A program made the position numbers and the translations under genes. Of a stretch of DNA of 64,000 nucleotides, positions 34,250 to 44,440 are shown in pieces (position 1 is the stretch's first letter; every line of letters starts with the position of its first letter). The DNA comes from Saccharum officinarum (Eukaryota > Streptophyta > Magnoliopsida > Poales > Poaceae), in the NCBI GenBank assembly GCA_020631735.1, contig CM036188.1, positions 15,232,214-15,296,213 of the forward strand, read 5' to 3'. The notes below the pieces were generated by a model that searched no databases, was not told the origin of the DNA, and saw nothing but the letters and a program-made list of their open reading frames with translations.

Positions 34250-35196
34250 ATGGCCAGTCCGACCCACTTCCTGATCTTCCCTTTAATCTCTCTTCTGATC
34301 TTAGCCGTGGCAAGTCCTTACACTTGCGCACAATCAGTGTGCAGCAGCTGCTACCGAAGCTGTGAACAAGAGATCAAGCTTCCCACCTACTACTTGCACC
34401 AAGTTGCTGGTGGAACAAATCCGAACCAACACATAATAGTGCAATCCAGTTATAATTTTGGGTTTGGTAGCATCGCTGCTAATGACTGGACAATACTTGA
34501 TTCACCACTACCCACTGCAAATATCGTTGCACGTGCAAAAGGCATGCAGATCCAAGTTGACCAAGCTGCTGGCGCTGACTGGCAATGTTATTTCAGCATT
34601 GCGTTTCAGGACGCCAGGTAGATACATTATTATCCGGTCATTGTTTTATCCACAAATGAGTCTTTGTTTTCTTAACCTTCATATCAATTCTGGGCTACCA
34701 TTTGAAGGTCTTAGTTATTAGCATTTTCCATATAATGTATAGTATATGTAATATACCAAAATATATGATTTATCATTTTTAGGTTGTTCCGTTTTGTTTT
34801 AATTTTACTCGTATGCTGAATGAGATTGGTATGTCCTATGTCTCTTTGCATAACATGACAGTTATATTTTATTGAAATAGTTATGGCGGGTCTACTCTGC
34901 AAGTGATGGGTGACAACTATGGTGGAGCAACGGGTGAGTGGAGCATTATTGGTGGGACGGGGAAACTATCGATGGCGCGTGGTACTATCAAATACACAGT
35001 TGTCCAAATCAATAATGTTGAGAATTACAAGAAGCTTGATTTTTATGGAACCTACATCCCACCAGTGGTAAGTTCACAATGGTATATTCTATTTCCGTTT
35101 AGTTCCAATGTTAACAAGCACATCTCTGCAGTTATTTTCTTGTTTGGTAAACCAGTAAGGTGACAATAGTTTTGTTTTCTCTTTCTACAGGTTTAA
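34250..35196 (+). CDS. Dirigent protein, three exons
   Basis: Exons at 34250-34617, 34881-35067 and 35191-35196 (561 nt, 186 residues). Intron 1 uses CCAG|GTAGAT and AAATAG|TT. Intron 2 uses GTG|GTAAGT and CTACAG|GT. The last exon supplies only Val and the stop. A hydrophobic signal peptide (about residues 1-27) predicts secretion. The mature start is unusual in having several Cys (VCSSCYRSCEQE). The dirigent domain follows: LPTYYLHQVAGG, FGSIAANDWTILDSPLP, IVARAKGMQIQV, then SYGGSTLQVMGDNY and WSIIGGTGKLSMARGTI, and finally LDFYGTYIPP. Dirigent proteins are small beta-barrels in the cell wall that steer coupling of phenoxy radicals, for lignans or defence compounds. The substrate here is unknown. 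AATAAA at 35206 could serve polyadenylation. The exon structure is inferred, not supported by transcripts. Confidence 0.9.
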
Positions 35197-35838
35197 GATG
35201 CAGGGAATAAAACTGGCGTCATTGCAGCTTTTATTATCTTATCCAACAATTTGTTTTTTCCAAAAATAACTTATATGCTGGTTTGAAGTTATAGTGGTGC
35301 TTGTAGATGCAACAGTATCGATGGCATGTCCTTTCTGTTTCCTTCTTTCAGAGATTACTTGTGATAGTTGATTAGGATGATCGATCCTAGCTCTATTGTC
35401 AGCTGTTGTTTCCTTGTCTTCAATATTTGGGCTGTACCATTTCGGATCTTATCATATGGATGGTCCACGAAATAATATATTGAGTGTTCTTGAACCAAAA
35501 TGGGTAACCGAAATATTATGGCATGTTTGTCTTGTTAATGTGATGTATGGTTTGGCATTACATCAAAACGTTAGAAAGAAGACACAAAATTATGAAGTAC
35601 AACAAAAAGAGCACGCCTCCATTATGAGATTCGAGACAGGTTATGCTGCAATGCATCTCTGATGTATTTCCCACAGTGTGACAGATCTCTAGTCCACACA
35701 TGTTAGAGAGAGCTCACAACAAGATACGTCATTAATGGTTGTTCTATCATTACAGACATGTATGTTTCACTAGGCCACACATCTCTAATATGACAACTCA
35801 TCCGAGACAAGCGCTCAACAAAATGCATCCCTATGTTT
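35197..35838. other. Dirigent 3' flank, nothing further recognised
   Basis: Contains the likely 3' UTR and AT-rich DNA. An 88-codon open frame at 35396-35662 has no recognised domain. Two diverged copies of CACATCTCTAATAT/CACGTCTCTAATAT (about 35777 and 35848) suggest a small local duplication. Confidence 0.5.
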
Positions 35839-36994
35839 GATTGAGCCACGTCTCTAATATTGGAACTCATCATAGAAACCAACAGCCAAAAACCACCTAA
35901 AGCAACTATGGATGGATTGGGATGCGCCACACCAAACCTTTTCCAACAAATAGAACAAAAAAAACCTAACCAAGAGGCAACAGAATCTTCGCTACAAGGT
36001 CCCAAAAAGAATGACCTTTTGCATGCATTAGAGTGATGAGAGGATCGGGTGGTACTAGCTTCTTCATGAAGTCTGCATAGTGTTGAATTGCATCGTAATC
36101 AAACTTCTCATGCTTCCCAATGTTTTCTATGTTCCTCAATCTATAGCGCTAGGTAAGGCGAGCACGTACTCTGTGACGAAGAGAAGATCTATCATAATAA
36201 GACTTGTGCCTATGTCTTTGTTGTCGATGGTGTCCTCAATCACTACAAGAGGCACACCCCTCTAGCAACGCATATATGTGCTACTAAAAGCCCAAATAAG
36301 TGTTGTTATGGTCTATACCGATGCATGTTATATGCGTTGCTAAAAGTGGCGTTGCAAGGTTCTATTGCAACACATATATATGCATTGGTAAGTGATGTAT
36401 ATAAGTGTTGCAAGCTAGCAACGGATGTGTCTATGTTTCACCAACGCATACATGTGTTGCTGTGAAAATATGCCATATGCTTTCAGGATTTGTTATTATA
36501 ATTATATATATGCTGCAAAATAGTAATTCTTTTCCGCCAAACAGCTTGTCCAATTAAAGGTACTTTATACAACAATCAGCCACAACTATAAACTACAGAT
36601 CTCTAGACAAAACCAAATAATATTGAATATTTTTATTAGACAAATGATTCTGTACATAGAAGAGAATTGCACAAAGTGTTATTGTATATACAATGGTTGA
36701 CTAAATACAAAGTTCACTGAAAATAAAATACACACTATATCTAAAAAAATTAGTCTCTAGAGAAAAATGTTGTTCTTCGTCCTTCAATCATCTGAAATGT
36801 TGTTCTCGTCCTTCAATCATCTGAAATGTTGTTCTTCGTCCTTCAATCATATGAACATCCCAAAATATTATGTACTTGTCCTCTGTCAAAATATAGAGTG
36901 CTTTTGTAAGAACATATGCATTTAGAAAATACATGCTATTTTTTTCCAATGAATATGTATATGTCACTGAAGGAAAATACAGAGTCAATGCGCA
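35839..36994. repeat. Segmental duplication, copy A (1156 bp)
   Basis: Begins GATTGAGCCACGTCTC and ends GTCAATGCGCA. Copy B (38877-40032) is nearly identical and the same length. It contains about 400 bp of non-CACTA flank, the CACTA left junction (36241) and about 750 bp of CACTA interior. Since both copies hold the same junction, the CACTA insertion is older than the duplication. Confidence 0.92.
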
Positions 36995-37225
36995 TATATG
37001 CCTGTTCCTACACAGCTGTCAGAAAATTAAAGAATCCTTCGTATCCTTCATCTACATCCCTGCCGTAAAAGCAGTTGAACTGAATTAGCACTTAAGCCGG
37101 AAAATACAGAGTCAATGCGCATATATGCCTGTTCCTACACAGCTGTCAGAAAATTAAAGAATCCTTCGTATCCTTCATCTACATCCCTGCCGTAAAAGCA
37201 GTTGAACTGAATTAGCACTTAAGCC
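36972..37225. repeat. 127-bp exact tandem repeat, two copies
   Basis: 36972-37098 and 37099-37225 are identical as far as can be read (start GGAAAATACAGAGTCAATG, end AATTAGCACTTAAGCC). Identity indicates a recent duplication inside the CACTA element. Copy B of the segmental duplication ends within the first unit. Confidence 0.92.
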
Positions 37226-37942
37226 GCCCAAAAATAAATTGAATCTCAGTGAAGTGCTCAAATTCATTACTGCCAAGTAATCTCTCTTTTCAGATCAGAG
37301 ACTCCAGGTTATTCAGATCTGGAAAAAAAAAAACAAAAGTGTTCCTTTGTGTATGTACACTATATATCAAGAGCATCAAAGAACTTTAGCATCGTACAAT
37401 ACTATTAGTTATGTCTTAGCATGGAGGAAGCATTGAGAAGTTGCGTTACATAAACCTTTTTATATGCAAATTACATGAGAATAAAATCCACCTGTATTTC
37501 TATCATGTCTGCTGTATATCCAACTGACTAGTCATCAAAGATAAGGCAGAAAATAATTAGACGGACAAAAAATATAATGCAAAATTTAGAAGCAATATAA
37601 AGTACATATCAGGTCTGCAAACATATAATAATTGAATATTAGAATCAAACAATGCTAAAATTATAGACAGCAAACTGTATATACTTGGGATAGCCTTACC
37701 TTGCCAGACCAGACCTTAGTTTCTTAGTAATTATTTATTCTTTGGTCTTTCATAGCTCATACCTATATCATAGATTCACAGATTCACATAACAAAATTCA
37801 GAAGATTTCCCTTTGCTTTCACAAGTTTGAGAAAATAAAAACTCACAGTAATCACACAGAAATATCAGAAATTCAATAAAAAATCATGTACGAAAAGAAT
37901 ATGGGAGAAGTAAAAAAATATTGAATTTACATGACGACCTAC

Positions 37943-38077
37943 CAAACCATCGGCCCCATCTGTACAGAGTACCACTGTCGTGGGCAGTGTTTCTCTAATC
38001 TGCTGCTCAAGCAAACGACACCAACTATGATTATACGAGGCTGCTGCAATAATTACTAGTTTACCACAATGCATGAA
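37943..38077 (-). pseudogene. Candidate captured exon (45 codons) in the CACTA element
   Basis: Minus-strand acceptor TTGCCCAG precedes and donor GTAGGT follows a 135-nt phase-0 open segment encoding FMHCGKLVIIAAASYNHSWC and RLLEQQIRETLPTTVVLCTD. Both splice signals are good and the composition is protein-like, but I do not recognise the family. It could be an exon of the element's own gene or a captured host exon. The open frame extends past the donor with non-protein-like sequence. Confidence 0.4.
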
Positions 38078-38239
38078 CTGGGCAAGGTTTGAAACAGCGA
38101 TTAGTGATTTGAGGAAGTACTCTGTGATGGGAAGATGATTGTACCGAGGGCAATATAATCAACCAGATCTTTCTGATCCAACCAGAAGGGGGCCACACAA
38201 TGGATCTAGCATATAGGACACAAAGGTTTGAGGAGATCA

Positions 38240-38660
38240 GATCAGAACATGTCTATTTGCAGATATGGTGGATGCGGAGTGGATTGCCCTGCGGATGGCC
38301 TCAGCAAGTTGCCGCTACTGCATCTCCCAAACACGACCTGCAGTGCAGATTGGGTCCACTGCTGCTCGTATGTCCCGTGCGGCCGTGACGCTGGCTGCAC
38401 TTGGCCGGTGGGCGGTGGTGGCTGTGTGCCCGGGCGGCTGCCATGGCTCCGCACGACTCGAACGGCAGCATCTGCAAGGGAGGGGGTGAACAAAGCTGTG
38501 GCCTAACAAAGGATGGGAATAGGAATAAGAACTGGCGAACTGCTGTGGCGAGGAGCCGTGGACTACGGAAGACAGAATATAATGAACGCTTACTCGCAGG
38601 GCGGCGTGGGAAGTGGAGGAGGTTGGGAACACCTGCAACGCATTTTGGTACCGTTCCAAG
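38240..38660. other. GC-rich block near the CACTA right end
   Basis: GC-rich relative to its surroundings and open in several frames on both strands (up to 141 codons), none with a recognised domain. On the minus strand it would lie upstream of the candidate exon at 37943-38077 and could hold a first exon (ATG near 38659). Confidence 0.35.
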
Positions 38661-38876
38661 ACATATGTTGTAATATGGGGTTTGTGTTGTAGTGAATGAT
38701 AGGAGATGTGTTATGACCAGCATCACCTATAGGCGTCGGGGCCACACTAGTGGCTAGGCCATGCCGGCGCATAGGGGCCGAAGGCCCCGAATTTCATCCT
38801 TAGATATTGTTGTTTTATTTGCTTAAAGATAGGATCTTAATGGATTGTGTTAGGAGAGAATAAATACCTCAAGATA

Positions 38877-40032
38877 GATTGAGCCACGTCTCTAATATTG
38901 GAACTCATCATAGAAACCAACAGCCAAAAACCACCTAATGCAACTATGGATGGATTGGGATGTGCCACACCAAACCTTTTCCAACAACTAGAACCAAAAA
39001 ACCTAACCAAGAGGCAACAGAATCGTCGCTACAAGGTCCCAAAAAGAATGACCTTTTGCACGCATTAGAGTGATGAGAGGATCGGGTGGTACTAGCTCCT
39101 TCATGAAGTCTGCATAGTGTTGAATTGCATCCTAATAAAACTTCTCATGCTTCCCAATGTTTTCTACGTTCCACAATCTATAGCGCTAGGTAAGGCGAGT
39201 ACGTACTCTGACGAAGAGAAGATCTATCATAATAAGACTTGTGCCTATGTCTTTGTTGTCGATGGTGTCCTCAATCACTACAAGAGGCACACCCCTCTAG
39301 TAACGCATATATGTGTTACTAAAAGCCTAAATAAGTGTTGTTATGGTCTATACTGACGCGTGTTATATGCGTTGCTAAAAGTGGCATTACAAGGTTCTAT
39401 TGCAACACATATATATATATGCATTGGTAAGTGATGTATATAAGTGTTGCAAGCTAGCAACGGATGTGTCTATGTTTCACCAATGCATACATGTGTTGCT
39501 GTGAAAATATGCCATATGCTTTCGGGATTTGTTATTATAATTATATATATGCTGCAAAATAGTAATTCTTTTCCGCCAAAAAGCTTGGACAATTAAATGT
39601 ACTTTATACAACAATCAGCCACAACTATAAACTACAGATCTCTAGACAAAACGAAATAATATTGAATATTTTTATTAGACAGATGATTCTGTACATAGAA
39701 GAGAATTGCACAAAGTGTTATTGTATATACAATGGTTGACTAATTACAATGTTCACTGAAAATAAAATACACACTATATCTAAAAAAATTAGTCTCTAGA
39801 GAAAAATGTTGTTCTTCGTCCTTCGATCATCTCAAATGTTGTTCTCTTCCTTCAATCATCTGAAATGTTGTTCTTCGTCCTTCAATCATATGAACATCCC
39901 AAAATATTATGTACTTGTCCTCTGTCAAAATATAGAGTGCTTTTGTAAGAACATATGCATTTAGAAAATAGATGCTATTTTTTCCAATGAATGTGTATAT
40001 GTCACTCAAGGAAAATACAGAGTCAATGCGCA
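38877..40032. repeat. Segmental duplication, copy B (1156 bp)
   Basis: Nearly identical to 35839-36994 with scattered substitutions and small indels (for example an extra TATA unit near 39410). It includes a second CACTA left end at 39286. It stops inside the CACTA interior at GCGCA, where gypsy pol sequence begins, so this CACTA copy has no right end. Confidence 0.92.
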
Positions 40033-40641
40033 ACCAGATATCGAGAAACCTTTTGATGTGTACTGTGATACATCAGGCATAGGTTTGGGAGCTGTTTTTA
40101 TGTAGGAAGGCCGAGTGATTGCTTATACCTCTCACCAACTTCAGAAACATGAGGTGAATTATCCAACGCATGACTTAAAACTCGCTGCAGTTGCTCATGC
40201 TTTGAAAGTCTGGCGACATTATTTAATGAAAATATGTGCAATATCTATACTGACCATAAAAGTCTCAAATATATCTTCACCCAACCGGAGTTGAACATGC
40301 GTCAAAGAAGATGGCTCGAGCTAATTAAGGATTATAATCTCCAAGTTCACTATCACCCTGGCAAGGCGAACGTTGTTGCCCATGCTTTAAGTCGTAAGTC
40401 AAACGTTGTTGCCCAAGTTCACTATCACCCTGGCAAGGCGAGCGTTGTTGACCAAGATGTGGAAAGAGATAGCTGCATATGTTGCTAGGTGTGATATTTG
40501 CTGTAGAGTTAAAGCAGTGCACATGAAAGCTGGATTGCTTCAGCCACTTTTTATTCTGGCTTGGAAATGGGAGGAAATAAGTATGGATTTTATTGTTAGA
40601 CTCCCTCCCACTGTTAAGAATCATGACTCTATTTGGGTAAC

Positions 40642-43510
40642 TGTCACACCCATTTTTAAGGACAAAAATAGGATGCATAAAATACTCATGTGCGCCCCAG
40701 GTCATGATCGCACACATAAGCAGACAAATTACATAGTATCATCACAGTGCTTATTACATAACGAATATATGTTTAAAACATAGTCTTGAACAATAAATAA
40801 TAATAACTAGTAATAATCTCCAGCGGAAACTCCACACAGGGACACGGTTGACTGGTTGACACCAAGACTAGTACTCATTACGATAATCCTCATCATAATC
40901 TTCATCTGTTATGGTGGAAATAGCAAGAGTGAGTCCATGTCGAACTCAACAAATATAACACAGGGTTCATGAGGCTCAAATGGCTAGACACTGTTTAACT
41001 GCGGTTAGCTTTTAATCTTATAACTTTCATTTGAGTAGCATCGAGATAAACCACTTCCCATTAAAGAACCAATGATCAATTGCAATAATGATAACGAATA
41101 ACATTAACAAGAGCATAATAATAACAACAGTAATTAAACATGATATAACAATGGTGATCATCTATCTGTAAATGTTCCAAGGCCGCTCGTATCCGTGAGC
41201 ACGGCTAGTATACCAGTTTTTAACTCTGCGCAGAGGTGTACACTTTCACTGTGAGTCATGATTTCCGAATGAGTGGGGAGATCAAGCCCAAACACCCAAA
41301 AACCATATAAAGCCACTCAAGAGTTCGTCTAACAAGTTAGGGCCATTAGATTCACTCGGCAGGCAGATGTAGAACCCCCCTTCCCTGTGGCACAACAACC
41401 GCAGCCTATACACACTAGGCCAGGGGCTCGCACTACACCCAAAGTGTCAAGCCATTCTTACGCCATTTAAGGTAACCACTAACAAGCTAGAAAAGGTCTC
41501 TTGAACAACTAGAGCCAGAGCCATATAGCCCTCATAGCTGTACTGTATATCCCGGATGATCACGTACAGATAAGTCCTTACGGAGAGTAACTAGAGCATC
41601 AAAAATAATACACATGCTCTAGCCCCCTTTTAACAAAAATTAAATCATCTTAATAATTGGTTGCTTGATCCATTAATCATATTGCAAGATCATTGTTCTT
41701 AGTTTAAGCACTAGCCATAGCTACCCATATGCATACCCAAGGTTGACAAGGAATCAAGACATCAAGCACTAAGTTATAATCTCTAAGGTTGTCAAGGTAA
41801 GCACATGCATATGTATGATCATTTTGATGAATAGGTAGCAAGGATAGTCCTGTGTTATACTTGCCTTGATCAAAGCTCTCCAAATGATACTGCTGACTTG
41901 GCTCAAAGTAATACTCCGAATCGTCCAAGTACTGCTCACCTTCTATACTCGATCATCAATCAACAACATACATGCATCCAATCAAACATACACGAAGCAA
42001 ACAAATAGATATAATTAGAACAGTACACCAACAGTAACAAAACAGTAATAAAAGTTTATAAAACTCTTCTACACATTTCTACGATCACACAGACGCAAAG
42101 ATCACCAAAATCGGAGTTAAAACGTAAAAGTTATGAATTTTCTAAGATTTCCTATAGATAAATAAATACTTAATTATAAACTCGAAAAATAAATTATCAA
42201 AACTAACTGTAAAACTATACTAACATGTAGAGTTCGCAAATACGAACCTAACGCAATTTGAACGGATCAAATCGGAGTTAAAACGAAGATTTTATGACTA
42301 AAACAATTCCAGTGGCAAAACTGTAAATTGCTGAAAACGTATTTTTGATTTAACCGGATGAAAATACGTTTTCAAAATACAAAAGCGTAACCTCCTGGAA
42401 TGCGCCAAGGACCGCGGGTTGTTTACTAAAAACCACAGGGTCTCTTTAGAAAGTTTACCCGCGAAGGGGTATCTTCTAATCTGGGCCATCGATCTCGAAT
42501 CGGACGGTTCGGGTTCATCTGCAAGTCTACAGTATAGAATCCAGTCATCTTCTCCATCACCGACCGCCGGCCGCCATGCCCGCCATGGCCGCCTCGCCGG
42601 AGAGTTTCGGCCCCGCCGTTCCCGACCGCCAAACAAACCGCAACTAGGTCCAATCGAGAGAGGAGGGCAACCCGCACCCATCTACGCGGTTTTGGAGAAC
42701 TACAACCGCACGAGGAAAGAACGCGGCAAGAAGAGAACGGCGATCTCCATTGCCGGTTCACCCGAGCTCGCTAAACCGTAATCCAAAGCATCTCAACCCA
42801 AAAGAATAGCACGGGGAGGAAGAGAAGGAGATGACGAACTCACCAACGCGAAGAAATCGAGCCCGCACCGTCCCGCAAGACCCACCGACGACCAACCGTA
42901 CCCGACGAACTCCTAAACCCTAAAAACCCCGATTTCTTGTGGCAACCCTAACGTTTTAGTTGAAAAACGGAAACTAGAAGATCCTCTCTTCCTATTTATA
43001 GCCTCAAGTGACCGTATAAGGATAGGAGATCCCGGATTTGCGAGTCGGTTGTTGCGTCCACCTCCGGTTCGAAGTCCGGCTTGAACACGGGAGGAGGAAG
43101 AAGCTTATGACATGCGGACCCCACCGGACAGCGACTCAGAGAGAGAGGAAGGCGCAGCTGCCGGACCCTGGGCCGAGCTGGGCCATGACACCGAGTTGGG
43201 CCGCGTCTATGATGCCGCCGATCGGCCCACCAAGCTAAGAAGAGGAGCGGGCCGCATAGCAGGCTTCCAGGCCGCCAGATAGGTAAGCTTCTCCTTTTTC
43301 TCTTTTTTTTTATTTACTTGTTTCCAAAAATATTTCAAATACATTCTACTCCAAAATAAAATAAAATAAAACAAATACAGCACCACACAATAAAATATAT
43401 GCAACAGCATGAATGCAACACAAAATTTATTTTATTATTATTTTAAATTGGACATTATTTGTTATCTAAATCATTTCAATTTTTGTTATCTCTAAAATTT
43501 GGGTGTTACA
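40642..43510 (-). mobile_element. Tekay-like solo LTR inside integrase
   Basis: Plus strand TGTCACACCCATTTTTAAG to GGGTGTTACA, 2869 bp, with perfect target duplications GTAAC (40637-40641 and 43511-43515). Excising it restores the integrase reading W-V-T-V-D-H-L-T. It belongs to the same subfamily as the nested LTR at 58046. A minus-strand TATA box (42993-43000) precedes, in LTR sense, a GC-rich block at about 42450-42900. Confidence 0.95.
42993..43000 (-). promoter_or_regulatory. Putative TATA box of solo LTR
   Basis: Minus-strand TATAAATA in GGCTATAAATAGGAAG, followed in LTR sense by the GC-rich block. Confidence 0.45.
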
Positions 43511-43971
43511 GTAACTGTAGACCATCTAACCAAATCGGCTCACTTTATTCCTGTTCGAGCAGACTATCGTCCTACTGACTATGCTGAGTTATATTTCAAT
43601 CAGATAGTCTGACTCCATAGAATCCCTCGTACTATTGTTTCTAACCGACGTCTGTAGTTCACTTCTCGTTTTTGGGAGCACTTACACCATCTTTTGGGGA
43701 CCAAGCTAGTGACAAGCTCCGCTTATCATCCCAAACGTCAGGTTAGACTGAACGAGTTAAGAATCTTAGAAGATATATTGAGGGCGTGTGTTATTTCGTC
43801 CAAGGGTTTGTAGAAGAAATGGTTGCCTTTAGCTGAATTTTTGTACAATAATAGTTATCAAGAGAATATTAAGATGGCCCCATTCAAAGCATTGTACGGT
43901 CGCAAGTGTAGAACTCCGCTGAATTTGGTAGAAGCTAGTGAAAGGAGATATTATGGTATTGATTTTGTTGA

Positions 43972-44440
43972 TGTCACACCCGGTTTTCTAAAGAACAAAA
44001 CCAGGCTAATCATATGTGTGCCCAGGAAGTCCACACATATGTCAGAATGAAAAAGTATCAGAAACAATATTATTATATAACGTATACATAGCTATATTAA
44101 CACTTACATCAGAGTATCGCGAAACGGTGACTAAACTTCAGGCTCCATTCTTCTCAGGGACGGCTGACTGGTGGCTTCGTATGCCAAACACTTCTGAAAG
44201 ACTTCTGGAAACTCCACTACCTCTTTATCCTTCTTCTAAGCAGCACCTCACTACACACTGAGGTGTGGGGAATAGCAAGAGTGAGTCCATGTCGAACTCA
44301 ACAAGTACAACACAGGATTCATGAGGCACAAAAGGCTAGACACTGTTTGACTGCGTTTAGCTTTTAATCATCATATAATTAGCAATTGAGTAGCATCAAG
44401 ATGAACCAATTCCCATTAACAAACCAATAATCAATTGTAA
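43972..44440 (-). repeat. 3' LTR fragment of the deleted Tekay-like element
   Basis: 469 bp starting TGTCACACCCGGTTTTC, about 98 percent identical by eye to 47057-47524. The match ends abruptly after CAATTGTAA at 44440, which is the deletion breakpoint. Confidence 0.92.

Larger units (their letters stand above)
36241..38694. mobile_element. CACTA element, 2454 bp, non-autonomous
   Basis: The left end CACTACAAGAGGC and right end TTGTGTTGTAGTG share 8 terminal bases (CACTACAA). Target duplications are AAT (36238-36240 and 38695-38697). Subterminal repeats near the left end vary around GCAACGCATATATGTGTTGC (about 36265-36470). The interior has a 127-bp tandem repeat, three copies of a CCTTCAATCATCTGAAATG-like word near 36785-36850, a candidate captured exon and a GC-rich block near the right end. 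No transposase motif is visible, so mobility would depend on an autonomous partner. Confidence 0.75.
40031..43971 (+). pseudogene. Tekay-like pol fragment (RNase H to integrase), split by a solo LTR
   Basis: RNase H: FDVYCDTSGIGLGAVF (about 40052), [40 protein letters not shown] and [11 protein letters not shown] 71-bp tandem duplication (40342-40412, with a partial second copy from 40413) repeats HYHPGKA and is followed by loss of the integrase start. Integrase then reads MDFIVRLPPTV and HDSIWV up to 40641. After the inserted LTR (40642-43510) it resumes TVDHLTKSAHFIPV and continues to EFLYNNSYQENIKMAPF and ALYGRKCRTP. Stops (for example after GAVFM, and near 43610, 43655 and 43812) and the expected IVSDR reading IVSNR show decay. 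It is interrupted at 43972 by another element. Confidence 0.92.
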
